Notes: generated by a model from the sequence alone, not told the origin. Counted from the stretch's first letter, positions 1 to 12,081 are shown. The stretch is DNA of 64,000 nt from Phytophthora colocasiae (GCA_018806915.1 JAGKQI010000078.1:992001-1056000); one strand, 5' to 3'. Made by a program: numbers and translations.

Positions 1-3000
1 CAACGCCTTGGATCACTGCTCACGGGTCTAAAAGTACGATAGCAGTGAGTGATGACTTTTGTGTGGAGCTAGTGGACCTGTCCGATGCTTCTGAAGCGAG
101 AAATAGACCAAAAAACGTCATCCAGACGCAGAATAAAGTGCTGGCGATGGCTTTCAGTAACTGCGGAGAGTTCCTAGCAGCTGCAGATGACGCAGGGACA
201 CTGTCTCTATACAGGAGCAACGGAACTTTGGTCTTTGGACACCGAATTGTGGCTGCAGACGGCTCAGACAAAGTCGTCGCCGTCAAATTTGCATCTTCCG
301 AGCGCAAAACGAGCTCCCAGGAGACTCAAACCCTCGTGGTAGTGACGAAACTCGGAGTATTACTACAATTGGGGAACTTGCGATTGGCAGAAGTGGAACA
401 AGTACTACTTGATAAGCCTAAGGGCGCTCTAAGTGCCATTCTGAGGACGATTGGGTTCAAGCGGACGAATGTTGGCGGTCTGAAGGAAGATATGACGTCG
501 TGCTTACTGGTCAGAAGTAGTGTGCGAGCCTCCTGTGTATGCGTATCTGATTTTGTGACTGAATTGCTTTCATTTTCTGTAGGTGCATCGGTTTGAGGCG
601 GAGGAGACTATTATTTTAGGGAACCATGCGGCCTTTCTGAGTGTATGGAAAACGTTAGAGGATGATGAACGTACTGGGATTGAGGTACGTGTGCTGGTGG
701 AGCGAGGTTGCTAAAAGATGTGAGATTAACGAGAGTTATTGCCCAGAAAGTGTCGTCATGCGACTCGAGACAAGATCCTGTCGAAGCCATGGCGTTTGAC
801 GCAAACTACAACTTGCTCGTGATTCTGTCAAAGGGAATATTAACTTGGTACGAATGTGAAGTTAACACACTACGGCTGGTAGCAAGATTTTACTCACGTG
901 GGTGCGTGGTTGGCAGGTGGAACTGGCGTGATATGACCGAGGTGGTTGAAGCAGACACGTGTGGGATAATGAGTTTCGCAGTAATTAGAGACTGTAGTGA
1001 CGAGCAGTCTGGATCACTGATTGCTGTTGCTCGTTCTACCGAGAGTGAGAGGAGAACGCTTGAGATAATATTTTTTCCGCACCCAGAATCAGATGATGCT
1101 GGAGCAGCTCGTGTACTCTCAAAGGTAGACCCATCGGAGGAGTCAGAGGGCCATTCGTGTACAGATGTTGCACTTTTTGCGAGTGCCAGTGATACTGGCA
1201 GCTTGCAGGCGCTTGCTGCATGTCGAACTGATGAGGGTGTTGACATGCTTTTGCTTACAAGGGACGACACCTTGGAAAATGAAGCCGACCAGAGTTTTTA
1301 CAGTGAAAGCAGTGAGGCTTCTTTTGACATGGATCGAGTTGCGATTGCTGAAGCTCTTGTGGATGTCCCAGTTGCCTCGCTCATGCAGAAACGCGCCTTG
1401 ACGAAGTTTCAGGCAAAATTGGATTGGTGTATTAGTCAAGTTGGAGAAAGTGATGATGAATCTCGTGCCATTTTGAAGAACTTACTCCGAGTAGTTGCTG
1501 GTATCCGCGAGTACACTAGTTCGTCACCAAGAACGTCGTCACACCTGAAAGATGTGTTGTGCAAGTGCGACGAAGTAAGCACGTTATCGTACAGATGGAC
1601 GACATTCCAGCTACTACGCAGCTCCTCATCAGCTGAAGCAAACGGAGACTCTCTTCGTGAAAAGTGGCAATCATTTCGATCGGATTCTATGGTGGAAATG
1701 CTGGAAAAGTACATCAAGTTGGGCTCGATGAGAGCCGTCAGAATATTGTGGGGTCGCCACTATGATTCTACTGCTGTTGGTAGTATTGGCAAACTGCTGC
1801 AATTCCTCCCCACGTCGCTTCCTGTCTCAGCATTTGCTAGTTGGATCCAGAGTGAACTGATACCAACTCTTATTCGTCACGATCAAGCTGAGGTATCATC
1901 TACGGAGACTAACGACCCACCCGTGCTGATTGAAGTAGTTCTGTGGCTTATTGAGAGGTCCGAAGCTGCAGCATCCAAAGGAGATTTGGACACTGCGATC
2001 AGGATTTGCGACTTGCTTAAAATTGATGATACTAGAGGCTCAATGGATGGTGGGGAATTGTCTTTTTACGAGTTTAAGCTGGAAAACTCAATGTATTACT
2101 CTGGTGAACATGGGCGCGGTGCATTTGAGCGGATAGAGTGTTTGGCGGAAAAGTTACGGCACGTCAAACGTCTTGCGGTGGAGCATCAATTTATCATTTC
2201 GCTGTCTGTTTTCGAGGATGAAAGTCCAGCGACTATCGCGATGAGTATGCTTGACCGTGTATTGGACCCCGAGTCACTTCAGAAGGAAATTGAGGATCAT
2301 GTTCGGACATACCTCGAGTTTTGTGGCATTGCTGTCGATCCAGTTCTTCACGACTACGTCACAGAATTAGCAGAGTCCATTCAAAGTCCTGAATCCGCTG
2401 TTGAGGCTCGAATCCTGGTGCTTTTGGATGAAATTCGGAACCCAGACGTCCGTGCTAATGCCACTTTAGCCTTACTAAGGTCCGTACTTCCGCCGTATTC
2501 GCCAACTTTGAAAAACTACGCAAACAGCTGCAGTCAATGGAAGACAGAACGCCTGGAAGAGATCGAAGAGCACGTACGTCTGATGGAAATACAAGATATG
2601 TTGACGAAGTACGGCATCAAACAATTCGACGTTGCTGATACCAAAAGCGCATCTCGATTGGTCTCACATATTTTAAACCAAGTGTCGAAGCCCACAGCTT
2701 TGACGGATGCGATGCTGTTGGTCGATGCCTACAGTGACTTACATTGCGATCGTGCGGTAGCTCGATACACAGAGAACTTGTTATCAGATCTGGATGCAAC
2801 ATGTGAGGAGGTTCCTGGCAGGGTGGTGAAGGCAATGGATGCGCTAACAGAAGTGAAAAAGCGAAAGGAGCTTAAGACACACCTTGAATTGTACGTGACT
2901 CTATTGGAAGAGACGATAGAGTTTGGCGTGACGTTGTTAGAGATGGAGGCAGAAGAGATGGAAGTCAACGAGCAAGATCATGAGAATGGGCAGTCATTTG

Positions 3001-6000
3001 TTCTCTGTATGCTGAAGGCGCTTGTTACAGCGTACCTAGACGAGCTAAAGACGACTTTGGAGATAGTTGGCACTACCCCAGACTCTGTCGTCGCTTACAT
3101 CGAGAGCTCAGACTATTTACTGTCTGATAAGCTCCTTTCCGACCTCCAACGGATTTGTCAGATTGAGTCAGACTACCGAGTGTTGCTATCCATTAAACTT
3201 TTGCGCGATCCAGAGGAGTGTGAGAAGAAGTTCAAACAGCTGATAAACCCAAAGATCCTGTTCGAAGACGATGAAGACCAGGAAAACCTTAGTATTCCCG
3301 TTACCTATGCTGGAAGAGGCAAAGGCAAGAAGCGGGCCGTAGCTTCGAATGGCCAAGGTTCGCTGGCTACAAAACGCCAACGGACGAGCCAAGACATTGG
3401 CCTTCAGTCACGGTCTAGTGAATCTCAGCAAACTGACGAGCGGACTCGACTCCTCTTTAATTTAAACCGGTTTGCATCGGTCGTAGGTATCGACGCTAAA
3501 GTTTGCCAGTCTTTCATCGCACAGAGCGCCGCAACAAGCGGTTCCATCCTTCAAGCAATGCGTTTCTCGCGCGATTTGTACTCTGTACAAAGCTTCAACG
3601 TGCCGATTGGGTCTGCATGCCACCCTGCAGAAGCTCTCAAGAAAATTGCGATATCGTTCTCGTTGTACACATCCAGTCACGTGAAAGACATCTACGACGT
3701 GGTGTTTACTCGGAATCAGAAGCTTTTGCCAGCTCAAGTGGCACGTGTACAAGCTCCGATATATACTTTGGAGCTGTTGAGGCACGCGCTGTGCATGTGT
3801 GAGGAGGAATCCTTTGATGAACTGCTGATTCTTCTCAAAAATACGATGCTGGTCAACGAGATACTTCAATTTACCCAGCACAGTAGTTTGGCGAAGAGTG
3901 AACAAGAACAGTGGGAACTGTATCCCCGATGGTATCGAGGAGATGCCTGTGCCTTGGATAGTTATGAAGCTATGAAGCTTGTGACCCGATTTGCGATTGC
4001 TGAGCACAAGAATCTGCGAAGGGAAGTGGAAGACAGAGATACAATTGCGTCCAAGCGTTACGTGTCGTTCCTGGTGGAGCAACGAGCAGATCTTCTTAGC
4101 TTACAGGCGTTGATGGCAATGCAGGAGCTCCCTGATGACGCTGCGAGTGTGGTTAACACGCAGATGGGAAAACTTCTGTCCATTGTCTTCCAGTCCCAAG
4201 AGGTCGACAACTATTTGGCTCTGGGGCTCATGTTGTCTATGAAGCAAGAGGATGCTTTCCACGCTTTTCGAAAACAGATTTCTCGTGAAAATGTGGCAAA
4301 AGACTTCAACCGGTTCCAACAGCTAGCGTTTATTGGTGCTGATGCTGCTCGGGCCTGGCAACAGATGGCGTTTTTACACCAATGCGTCGAGTTGGAAGGG
4401 AACGCAAGGTGGTGGCACTACCTCAATCTGCTTGGGATCGAGTGCGACCATAAAGCCTTCCAAAACGAAGGTCGTGACTTGCAGTATATCCGCCACCTTG
4501 TGCCAACGCTACTTACTCGGAGCAACTACGACTTTTACACTGTTTTGGAGTTCACTCGACACTACCAGATCGAAGACAGCTTCCCACAACTCGTTTATAC
4601 TGAGGCTCTGTTGCTAGGAGACTTTCCTGGCTACCAAGACAAGATCGCAGGCGTGATAGATGAGATCCACGAGCAGCACTTGATGAAACTGTTGCTCAAA
4701 AGTGTCACGAAAGCTTCGGGTGAAGACTATGATCGACTCTTATTTATTTTCCGGCTGTTGCTTGAGAACACCTCGTATCGAGAACGAAAAGAAGTGGAGA
4801 GAAGGATGGAAGTTTTGAGGAGTCTGAAAGCCTTTGCACATCAAATCTCAGGCTCGAAAAATGGTGAAAACAGAGACAAAATTTCGTTTCATGAACTACT
4901 TACAGAGCCTACAGAGGTCTTGGCTCGGGTGGTGACAAAAGAAAACTTCAGTGCTTTGATCGGGTTCGTGGATCCTCTTCGACTGGAACCAGATCAGCTG
5001 CATATGCTGCTACTGAAAAAAATGACGTCGGACCTCAAGCGTGAAGGGACTACGAGCCTCCAATTTAGTGCGTTCGAAGGTATCTTGACGTGTTTGAGTG
5101 ACACTGAAAACCGCGTTACAGCTGCTGAGTGGCTTGCGAAGAACTTCCCACTAGGTGACGATAAACTGAAAGCTCTCGAGTTCGCTCTTAAATCCGCTGT
5201 ATCGGGACAAAATGGTGCTGGAGACCCTGCGAATACTTCATTTACTGGGCATGAAGCGCTAACTAGGCTGGAGAACAAGATCTTGCGAGTCAAAGTGGAA
5301 ATGCTGCTTCGAAATGCCACTACGAAAACATCAAGTTTGGCTGACATCATCAATGACAAGGAGCAAACGAATCAGCTGCTAGTTCTTGTGGCAGAACCCA
5401 AGAAACTTTATCTGGAGCTGTACAGACGATACGCTCTGCGGTTTTACACTGGCAGTAGTGACATGCTCCATGAAGTGGCTGGTAGCATCGGCGAGTTGCT
5501 TCGATTACCTCAAGCGCAACTTCGTCTTGAACTAGTTCGTGGATGGCTAGTTAAAGACGCTGTTCAAATAGGCAAAGGGGATTCAAACGAGGCGAAAGAA
5601 GACCCATTTGAGCTTCTGGAGGCCGAAAAGTTGCAGCAAGCAGACGATGATTTCAGCAAGAGAATTTTGTATGTGGTGACCTCGAGTGTAAAGGCTGGTG
5701 ATGAATTTGGCGAGCAAGTTTTGAGATATCTGGTCGATTTTGCCAAAGAATCCAGACCGCTAACTGGTGTTACGTATCGAGCAAAGATGAGGGCGTTGCG
5801 GGTGATTTTACGGCTGGGACAGCTGGACCATGGAGCTCTCGAGCGATTCGTAGCTACCAAGTACGGTATTGAAAATTCCGATACGTTTTTCAAGGAACTA
5901 CTGGAGTATACGAAGCACTGTACTCACCTGGTAACGTTTGAAGAGCATCGGGTCCCGTACGACATGACTTTTGTGCTGAAAAGTGACAAAGAGGTCCTGA

Positions 6001-7030
6001 CGCGTAGTTTTCTGCGTCGATTCTCACTCAAACGACCTTGGGTGTTGCGATGTACCAGCCAACTCATGCTGGACTTTGATATTGATGCGCCAGGCCTGTG
6101 GGAAGATATTCTGACAAGTATGCTGGAACTGGGTATGCTTCGATCTCTGGCTGGTATCTTGGGCCCACTTAGCAGGAAGTCGTTTGTACGATCACTCGCT
6201 TGCGCTCGACAAGTGTGGGAAGACGTGTTGACCTTGCCACTGATCGATCTGAAGAACAGACACCAGCCGCATGAAACAGAGGAGTTATGCTTTGCCGGAG
6301 TTCCTATTGTTCTCGCACGCTCAGTATTGGAGAGAATGGTTCTTCTACTTGAAAGATGCCCTTTTCTGGATCAAATCGACGTGCCTGCGTTCGTGATTCA
6401 CCTACGGGATCTGGCTGCGATAGCTCAGAAATCACACGGATTGGAAATCGCTAGGGAAATGGGTCTGCACGAGTTTGCAGTCAAGTGTGCTATGGTAATC
6501 CCCAAGCCTCTTGCGCGGTTCGAGGCATTGATGAGGATCATTCAGTCTGGAGCACACAGTGCAGTGCTGCAAGAGTTGTTGGACATATCATCCTTCCTCG
6601 ACGGTGAATGTGAGGAAAGCGAAGAGCTTGCGGACAACTACCGCTTGATCCAAGTCAGTTTCGCAGAAGCAGCTAAACGAGAAGATCACGCATCCATACT
6701 GAGCACTCCGTTCGAGTCAGGGTTCATTGAATATCTCGCAGCTACTGGCGACATTGATTTTCTCCTGTCACTGCTGTAAGTCTACTATACTTGTGCTGTG
6801 GGTTGCAGTGTCAATGTTGCTGATGTCCTGATTATGTCTGCAGGTTGGAGGGTAAGCGGATGGAAGCTGCTTTGAATGCACTGGAGCTGTACTATGAGTA
6901 CCATCCGTCAGAAGCACCTCAAACTATGAAGTCAGATGAAGAGGTAAGTGACAACCGCTGGGAATTGATTGACAAGTACTTAGCGTCTTCAAAGTCGTCG
7001 CATCTTGAGCGATTCCGAGTGTTACGGTAG
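1..7030 (+). CDS. KNTC1: Rod/KNTC1-like kinetochore protein (5' partial)
   Basis: The reading frame is open to the left edge, so the 5' end is missing. I read four exons: 1 to about 521-536, 583-684, 747-6775 and 6844-7030. The introns are 685-746 (phase 0), 6776-6843 (phase 2) and one ending at 582 whose donor is ambiguous (522 or 537, both in phase). The visible protein is about 2,300 residues, close to the family size. The start resembles a beta-propeller and is followed by a long helical solenoid. The block around 4410-4620 (RWWHYLNLLGIECD, then YIRHLVPTLL) resembles the Rod_C region of KNTC1/Rough deal. Rod is the scaffold of the RZZ complex at kinetochores, which recruits dynein and checkpoint proteins. 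A lysine/arginine-rich stretch near 3320-3390 could be a nuclear signal. The family call is from remembered motif shape; another alpha-solenoid protein remains possible. Confidence 0.62.
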
Positions 7031-7079
7031 AATAGCTAAACGTCTATCTAAATGGTGGAGAATGCTCCACTTCTCTTGA

Positions 7080-8935
7080 TTATTCTGTGATGTCTCTCTC
7101 ATCAGCGAAGTAGATGCGGAAGAACACGTAGAAGCCGAAGAGTGCGAAGATGTAGGCTCCCATGATGAAGATGGCAGTCTTGGACATGGGCGATTCCTCC
7201 GAATCGTGATGAACACCTGCCTGAACCTGAAGGATTCCACTCGCATTCATGGTGAATGTGACTGGGTGGGCGAACTCACCAGCCTTACCGATCTTGTCTC
7301 GAGGTAGTGCAAAGTTGAAGTAGCAGATGTGGTCGTTCTCCTTGGCCATTTCCTTTTCGCCTTCGTAAACCTCCACCGTCAGTCCACGTTGTCCATCCTC
7401 ATACGTCTGAAAGTGCTTCGTCACTGTCGTCGGGATGCGAGCATTTCTGGGGAGAATCACTTCCATGCTTCCATCCGCAGTCTCAAGCCCAATCGGAAGC
7501 GGGAGAACGTCCATCATGAGAACGTCACGAAACACACGCTGATCAATTCCACTCAGGATTGCAGCCTGGATGGCTGCTCCCTCACACACCACTTCATCTG
7601 CATTCACGGACAAGCAAAGTTCCTGTAAAGAAGGTTTGTCAGTCAATATTTGAGGCGACAAGTCGACAGTAACGTACTTACTTTTCCATTGAACGCGTCG
7701 GAGATTTTCGCCCGTAAGATCGGGATCCTTGTGGAGCCACCGACAAGAATTACTTCGTCGATGTCAGCAGCCTCTACTTGTGCCTCTTTCAGCACGTTCG
7801 ACACAATCCGAAGACATCTACAATGGGGCAAAGTGTAAGTAAAACAACAATCATCACAACACGAATAACCACTTACTTCTTCCAGATCGGGTCACATAGC
7901 TGCTCAAACTTGCGTCGTGTCAGGGTAAACGAAAACTTCTCGACGCTAGCGATGTCATGAACCGCAATCTCCACGTCTTCCTCTTCTGACAGCTCAATTT
8001 TGGCCTTCTCCACAGCTCTCTTCAGCCTTACCATGTCTGCTTCACCCACTTGCGCACGAGTCACAGCATGATGCTTGTACAGCACTTCCAACAAGTGATC
8101 CACCAGGACATTGTTGATATCTTCTCCTCCGAGATTCGTATCTCCTCCAATACCCAACACCTCGAACTTGCCATCCTGAATACTCAACAGAGACACGTCT
8201 AAAGTTCCTCCTCCAAAGTCAAAGACTGTCACCATTTTCGTTCCGGACAGGAAGAGCCCGTAAGCAATTGCAGCTGCTGTAGGTTCATTCAGCAGCCTCA
8301 CAGCCTTAAAACCAGCCATAGACGCCGCCGTAATGGTAGCTTTCCTTTGCGAATCACTGAAATACGCCGGTACAGTGATCACCACGTTGTCCAATTTCAC
8401 TTGACCGTCGAAATAACCTTCAGCAGAAGCTTTAAGCTCTGTCAAAATACAGGCCGAGACCTCTTCCGGCTGCACTTGCACCTTCTTTTGACCTCTCACC
8501 ACTTGGACAGCCACATTTCCCTGAGCTGTTGGTGCTACTTCATAGGAGGCGTAGATCCTGGCCACGTCCGTTGCTTTACTGTCGAACTTCTGCCCCATGA
8601 GTCTTTTAACCGAACGAATCGTGTTCCCCACAGGCTCCGAAGTCTCCAGTCCAATGGCTACATTACCCACATCAACACTTTGACTCTGAGGGTTAAATCG
8701 CACGACGGAAGGCGTCGTACGGCCACGATCCAGGCGGTTCTTGAGGATTTTGACATGGTGGCGGTCCACGTGCCACATCCCCACACCTGCGAATAATTAT
8801 GAGGATACAAGCGAAGACAGAGGTAAAAGTACATAACCTACACGAGTTCGTAGTGCCTAGATCGATGCCTAGACAGATAGAGCCATCAGCGAAGCGCTCG
8901 GCAGCACTGCCCCAACTGTCGTACGTGGTTGCCAT
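7080..8935 (-). CDS. Hsp70-family chaperone with C-terminal membrane anchor
   Basis: Four exons (8935-8842, 8786-7877, 7817-7683, 7623-7080) with GT-AG introns of 55, 59 and 59 bp give a 560-residue protein. The ATPase domain is complete: phosphate-1 loop GIDLGTTNSC near residue 24, phosphate-2 FDFGGGTLDV near 220 and adenosine loop VGGSTRIP near 359. A beta-sandwich substrate-binding part follows (LPLPIGLETADG onward). The alpha-helical lid of normal Hsp70 (about 640 residues) is absent. In its place lies a short acidic linker, then a hydrophobic segment at about 527-549 (AIFIMGAYIFALFGFYVFF) and a charged tail FADERDITE. No signal peptide is seen, so this looks like a tail-anchored cytosol-facing chaperone, though the target membrane is unknown. 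An upstream in-frame ATG at 8995 would add 20 residues; I chose 8935 because it sits just before the conserved fold. The gene is convergent with the Rod-like gene, 49 bp apart. Confidence 0.9.
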
Positions 8936-9884
8936 CGACAGTGCTTTTTTGACATTTCGACATGGCTTACTAAGATCAAGTATAAAATAGTCCATTGACA
9001 GGACTAAAAATAGTCCACATTGGTCATTTTCGACAAAAATTGTGACGGTTGGTGATTAACCCCAACCGCTGCAAAAATGATCCAGTGCCTTATCGTGGTG
9101 GTGCGCTCGCTACAAGCTCTCCTCCGCTATGGTGCAATGCAGGTATGTTTGTAAAGATACCTTCTTAATGTATGCCAAGTTTCGCCTCTCATCTCGCTGT
9201 ATTGAGCGCGCTAGACGGGTGGGATTTTTAACCCAACCATCTTAGTGAGCAAGGTCGGTCGATCGGATCCGACCTTGTGCTTAAATAAAATTAAACAATG
9301 CTTATTATTAATCATGTGCCCTCGATCGATAACGTGGCAGCCTTTTCCACGCATCAGCAGATATTTCGCCCGTGTGCGTCGTGCACGGGAGGCAGTGACT
9401 TGAAAACGCGTCACAAGCTGCTTTAATCGATTTTCTGTATATATCCCAAGTTTTAGGACTGAGTTCACTCTGCGTGGAGTGTGGTGCTTTTGCGCGGATC
9501 CGCGCAAAACCAACTTATAGAGGATATCAATGCCATCTCTCTATCATTTGATTAAAAAAACGTATCTACTCTCAAAGTATCTGTCTATGTAAACAGGCAT
9601 TCCGCACGACGGGGATTGTCCAAGGTTGTGAAAATCCACTTCCACGGAGAGCGGTTGGTGGTAGGTCACGAAACCCGTCTAACTACTGGTCCAATAACAC
9701 GTAACTCTGGCACAACATATGAGACCCCGTCAGACAAAATGATACTAAGTATAATATACATTTTGGTGTTTTCGAGAAAAACGCATTCGAAGTCAGACCA
9801 TCCATTTTCGCATTTAAGTGAATAAGCGAGAAAACGGCGTTTTTCGTTCCTGACAGAATAAATTACGGGCGTGTACGACCAGCC
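8936..9884. other. Intergenic region without a supportable gene
   Basis: No convincing coding region is seen. The stretch holds the 5' flank of the Hsp70 gene, a short open start at 9076 followed by a possible donor, an imperfect palindrome around 9263-9288 and a perfect 22-bp palindrome at 9488-9509. Open frames here lack recognisable domains and have AT-rich codon use unlike the flanking genes. Confidence 0.5.
9488..9509. repeat. Perfect 22-bp palindrome centred on GGATCC
   Basis: The 22 bases from TTTTGCGC to GCGCAAAA are their own reverse complement, with no loop. A second, imperfect inverted repeat (AAGGTCGG ... CCGACCTT) lies 220 bp upstream at 9263-9288. They may be a protein-binding site or the worn end of a DNA transposon; no partner end was found. 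Confidence 0.8.
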
Positions 9885-11147
9885 ATGGACCAAGACCCCG
9901 CGAACGAAGGCGTCCTCCCTCTGACTCCCGCACAGGCTGCAGACTCAGGGTCATCTGGAGCAGCTGTGAGCTCGGACAGCGAGTGGTCGCGTCTCCTGTT
10001 GCTTCAATTGTGGATGACGATGACTACGAAACGCACGAAAGCTGTGACGAGGTGGAGGCAAATTATGAAGGTTTAAGCGCATTTCTGGTTGACGGGTCGG
10101 TAGCTGAGCACGCGTCTCGACTCGTGTGAGATGATCCCTGCGAGCACAAGTGCCTGAAGGGTAAGGAGTCGGAGTTGGGGAGCTTTCTCCAATCGGTTTC
10201 TGGAATGGACAGACATGAGCGTATTACCAGCATTATGACAGCTCTAGCAGTGATGAAGCTGCGCAGTCGAAGAATACCAAGCGTGCCCGGTTAAAACGTC
10301 GAGCAGGCATGGCTTTGGAAGCGAAACGTGTACAGGATGAGCAGCAGAATGCTCCTTCGTATTATCTACGTCTCGAATATGCGATTCTTGACTCGCGAAT
10401 GTCCAAATTCGTTGTTCTCTTGATTTCGGACCGGTACAAGAACTTGTTTGGCAAATTGTCGGCTGAGCACGAGAAAAAGGAGAAAAGGGAGAAAGAGAAT
10501 AAGGAGAAAAGAACAAGGAGAAAGAGAACAAGGAGAAAGAGAAAGAGGAAAAAGAGAAAGAGAAGAAAGAGAAAAATGATAAGGAGAAGGAGGTGAAGGT
10601 TAACGGGACACCCGTTGAGGGGGTTCTGTACGAGACTTCACGACCTAAAACTGCTGGAGTGTACGTGTTGAACTGCGGAGCTACCGAAAAATACCCTCCT
10701 TCGTCATGAAGGTAGGCCGATCGGACAATACCCCGAAGCGCATAGCGATGCATAACTCGTCTCGAGGGGATTTTGGTGGGAAAGGCCAAGTTTCTTTTCG
10801 GGTTGGAAATGACAATCGAAGACTCAAAGAAAGCCGAGTGACTGCTACATGCAAAGTTGACCCAACTCGGCTTTGCACGGCCAATTGTAACACAGTTCCC
10901 AGCACGAACGACGGAGACTTTTGTCTTCAACACAAAATCTCTACCACTCGTTCATAACGCTATGCGTGAGCTGCGCTGCGTGTACCCGGTACCTGTCGAG
11001 TGTGTAACCGGCCGAATTGCTGACAATAAAGCCAACCTCTTCACACACCTGTTGCAGTCGACCCAAGAGGACCATCCTCCTGCTGCCAAACGTCGTCGAC
11101 TCAATCCACCTCTGCGTGGCTTTCAACCAGCCACCTCCAGCTCCTGA
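9885..11147 (+). pseudogene. Decayed coding region of unknown family
   Basis: Several short coding-like pieces line up on the + strand but change frame and hit stops. From 9885 the start is MDQDPANEGVLP. It is followed by CEHKCLKGKESELGSFLQ near 10140, a basic/acidic stretch near 10230-10440, the purine-rich Lys/Glu tract and a piece GVLYETSRPKTAGVYVLN near 10620. A last piece at about 10860-11147 contains NAMRELRCVYPVPVECVTG. Pieces carry good third-position codon bias but at least four interruptions. The layout suggests one old gene or a transposon protein broken by indels. I do not recognise the family and assign no function. Confidence 0.4.
10470..10596 (+). repeat. Purine-only GAGAAAG-rich low-complexity tract
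   Basis: About 125 bases consist almost only of A and G on the + strand, built of variants of GAGAAAG/GGAGAAA. It encodes mixed Lys/Glu/Arg runs in more than one frame, so indels here are easily tolerated and probably explain one of the frame changes of the surrounding pseudogene. Confidence 0.85.
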
Positions 11148-11338
11148 ACTCCCACATCCAGCTCCGTGTAACCTCGCTCCTCACGCTCCATAACGATGCT
11201 CCTACCACTTCGCAACATCTAACTTCCAACTATATTGGCCTCCGGTCCTTAACGTGAGTCCTGTCGCGGCGGTGACAGGCTGTGCTTCCTGTATTACCGC
11301 GGTATTCAAGGTCCGCCTACTCATCTTCTTATAGCCGC

Positions 11339-11551
11339 TCAAACCTCCCAGGAAGACATCCCAGTCTGCTTGTTAAGGTAAAAAGGTTTCCCAGCATTTT
11401 CATCCCATTGCTCGATCCATGGACTAGGCTGAGGTACATTAGGATCCATTTGTTTCGCTGCAAGTACGTGTAGCAAGAGCGTGTTAACTAACTTAACTAA
11501 CTTATCCTCTCCAGCCTGCTTGGACTCAGCATTAGACGTCGCATTCATCAC
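11339..11551 (-). CDS. WW-domain exon or gene remnant
   Basis: The frame reads MNATSNAESKQAGEDKL, a hydrophobic helix VNTLLLHVLAAK, then PSPWIEQWDENAGKPFYLNKQTG and SSWEV before the stop. This matches the WW fold: first Trp in WIEQWDE, an aromatic FY strand, the N-x-x-T-G turn and the second Trp in SSWE. WW domains bind proline-rich ligands. The usual proline two residues after the last Trp is missing because the frame ends there, so this may be one exon of a larger gene or a truncated remnant. The poly-C tract and the chromovirus LTR lie upstream of it on the same strand. Confidence 0.5.
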   Translation of the reverse strand: MMNATSNAESKQAGEDKLVKLVNTLLLHVLAAKQMDPNVPQPSPWIEQWDENAGKPFYLNKQTGMSSWEV

Positions 11552-11728
11552 TTATTAAAAGGCTCAGCTGGTCCGACACAATGACCTCGTACAGCTTCGG
11601 CTCGAGCAGCATGGCCATCTGCATGTTAATGCGGTGGGCAAGCTATTTACATGCAGTGTCCTTGAAGTCATCAGGTTTACGGTTTGAACTGGTACATCAT
11701 GCACCCCACCAGTAAAGTTGACTCGATA

Positions 11729-11744
11729 CCCCCCCCCCCCCCCC
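11729..11744. repeat. Poly-C run of 16 bases
   Basis: An uninterrupted C homopolymer. Such runs are prone to length error in assembly and to slippage in vivo. A very similar 17-base run lies at 47728-47744 inside the hAT-like element. Confidence 0.9.
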
Positions 11745-11811
11745 GACCATGCTCAGCACGCACATGATGAAGTTGCCAAGCAGGAAATCTGGCTAATGTA
11801 GTGACTGTCAT

Positions 11812-12054
11812 TGTCACGCTCTTGGGCGGTTGAGACTCGACTTACTCAGAAAGCGTGTAAACTTGTATTGACTTGTTGTAGAGAATGAAAAATCGAGAAT
11901 GAAAAACTACTGAGTGTTCATCGGCGAGTGCCGGCATGCGCGGAAGGCGCGTTGAAGTCCAGCTTGCACTTGAAGTTGCCCTTGTCGTTGGCAGATCGCC
12001 ATTCCTATCGTGGTGCACGGCTGTAGCTGAGGTGTAGGTGGTGCTAGCATTACA
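11812..12054 (-). repeat. 3' LTR of chromovirus (243 bp)
   Basis: In element sense it starts TGTAATGCTAGC and ends AGCGTGACA (TG...CA). Flanked outside by the target duplication GTCAT and inside by the polypurine tract. Confidence 0.95.
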
Positions 12055-12065
12055 GTCTCCCCCAG
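12055..12065 (-). other. Polypurine tract of chromovirus
   Basis: In element sense CTGGGGGAGAC directly abuts the 3' LTR, the position expected for the plus-strand primer. Confidence 0.7.
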
Positions 12066-12081
12066 AAGAGCGCGTACGGGT

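Noticed and set aside
890..1270. Open frames on the - strand opposite the Rod-like gene (also 3462-4082, 4994-5359)
   Set aside because: They are shadows of a strongly coding + frame, with no motifs and poor codon bias.
6935..6985. Possible extra intron (GTAAGT at about 6942) in the last Rod-like exon
   Set aside because: The only nearby acceptor gives a 41-bp intron and removes good coding sequence; the unspliced frame is simpler.
9211..9513. 100-codon - strand frame in the gap after Hsp70
   Set aside because: It overlaps both palindromes, lacks any domain and has AT-rich codons; treated as non-coding.
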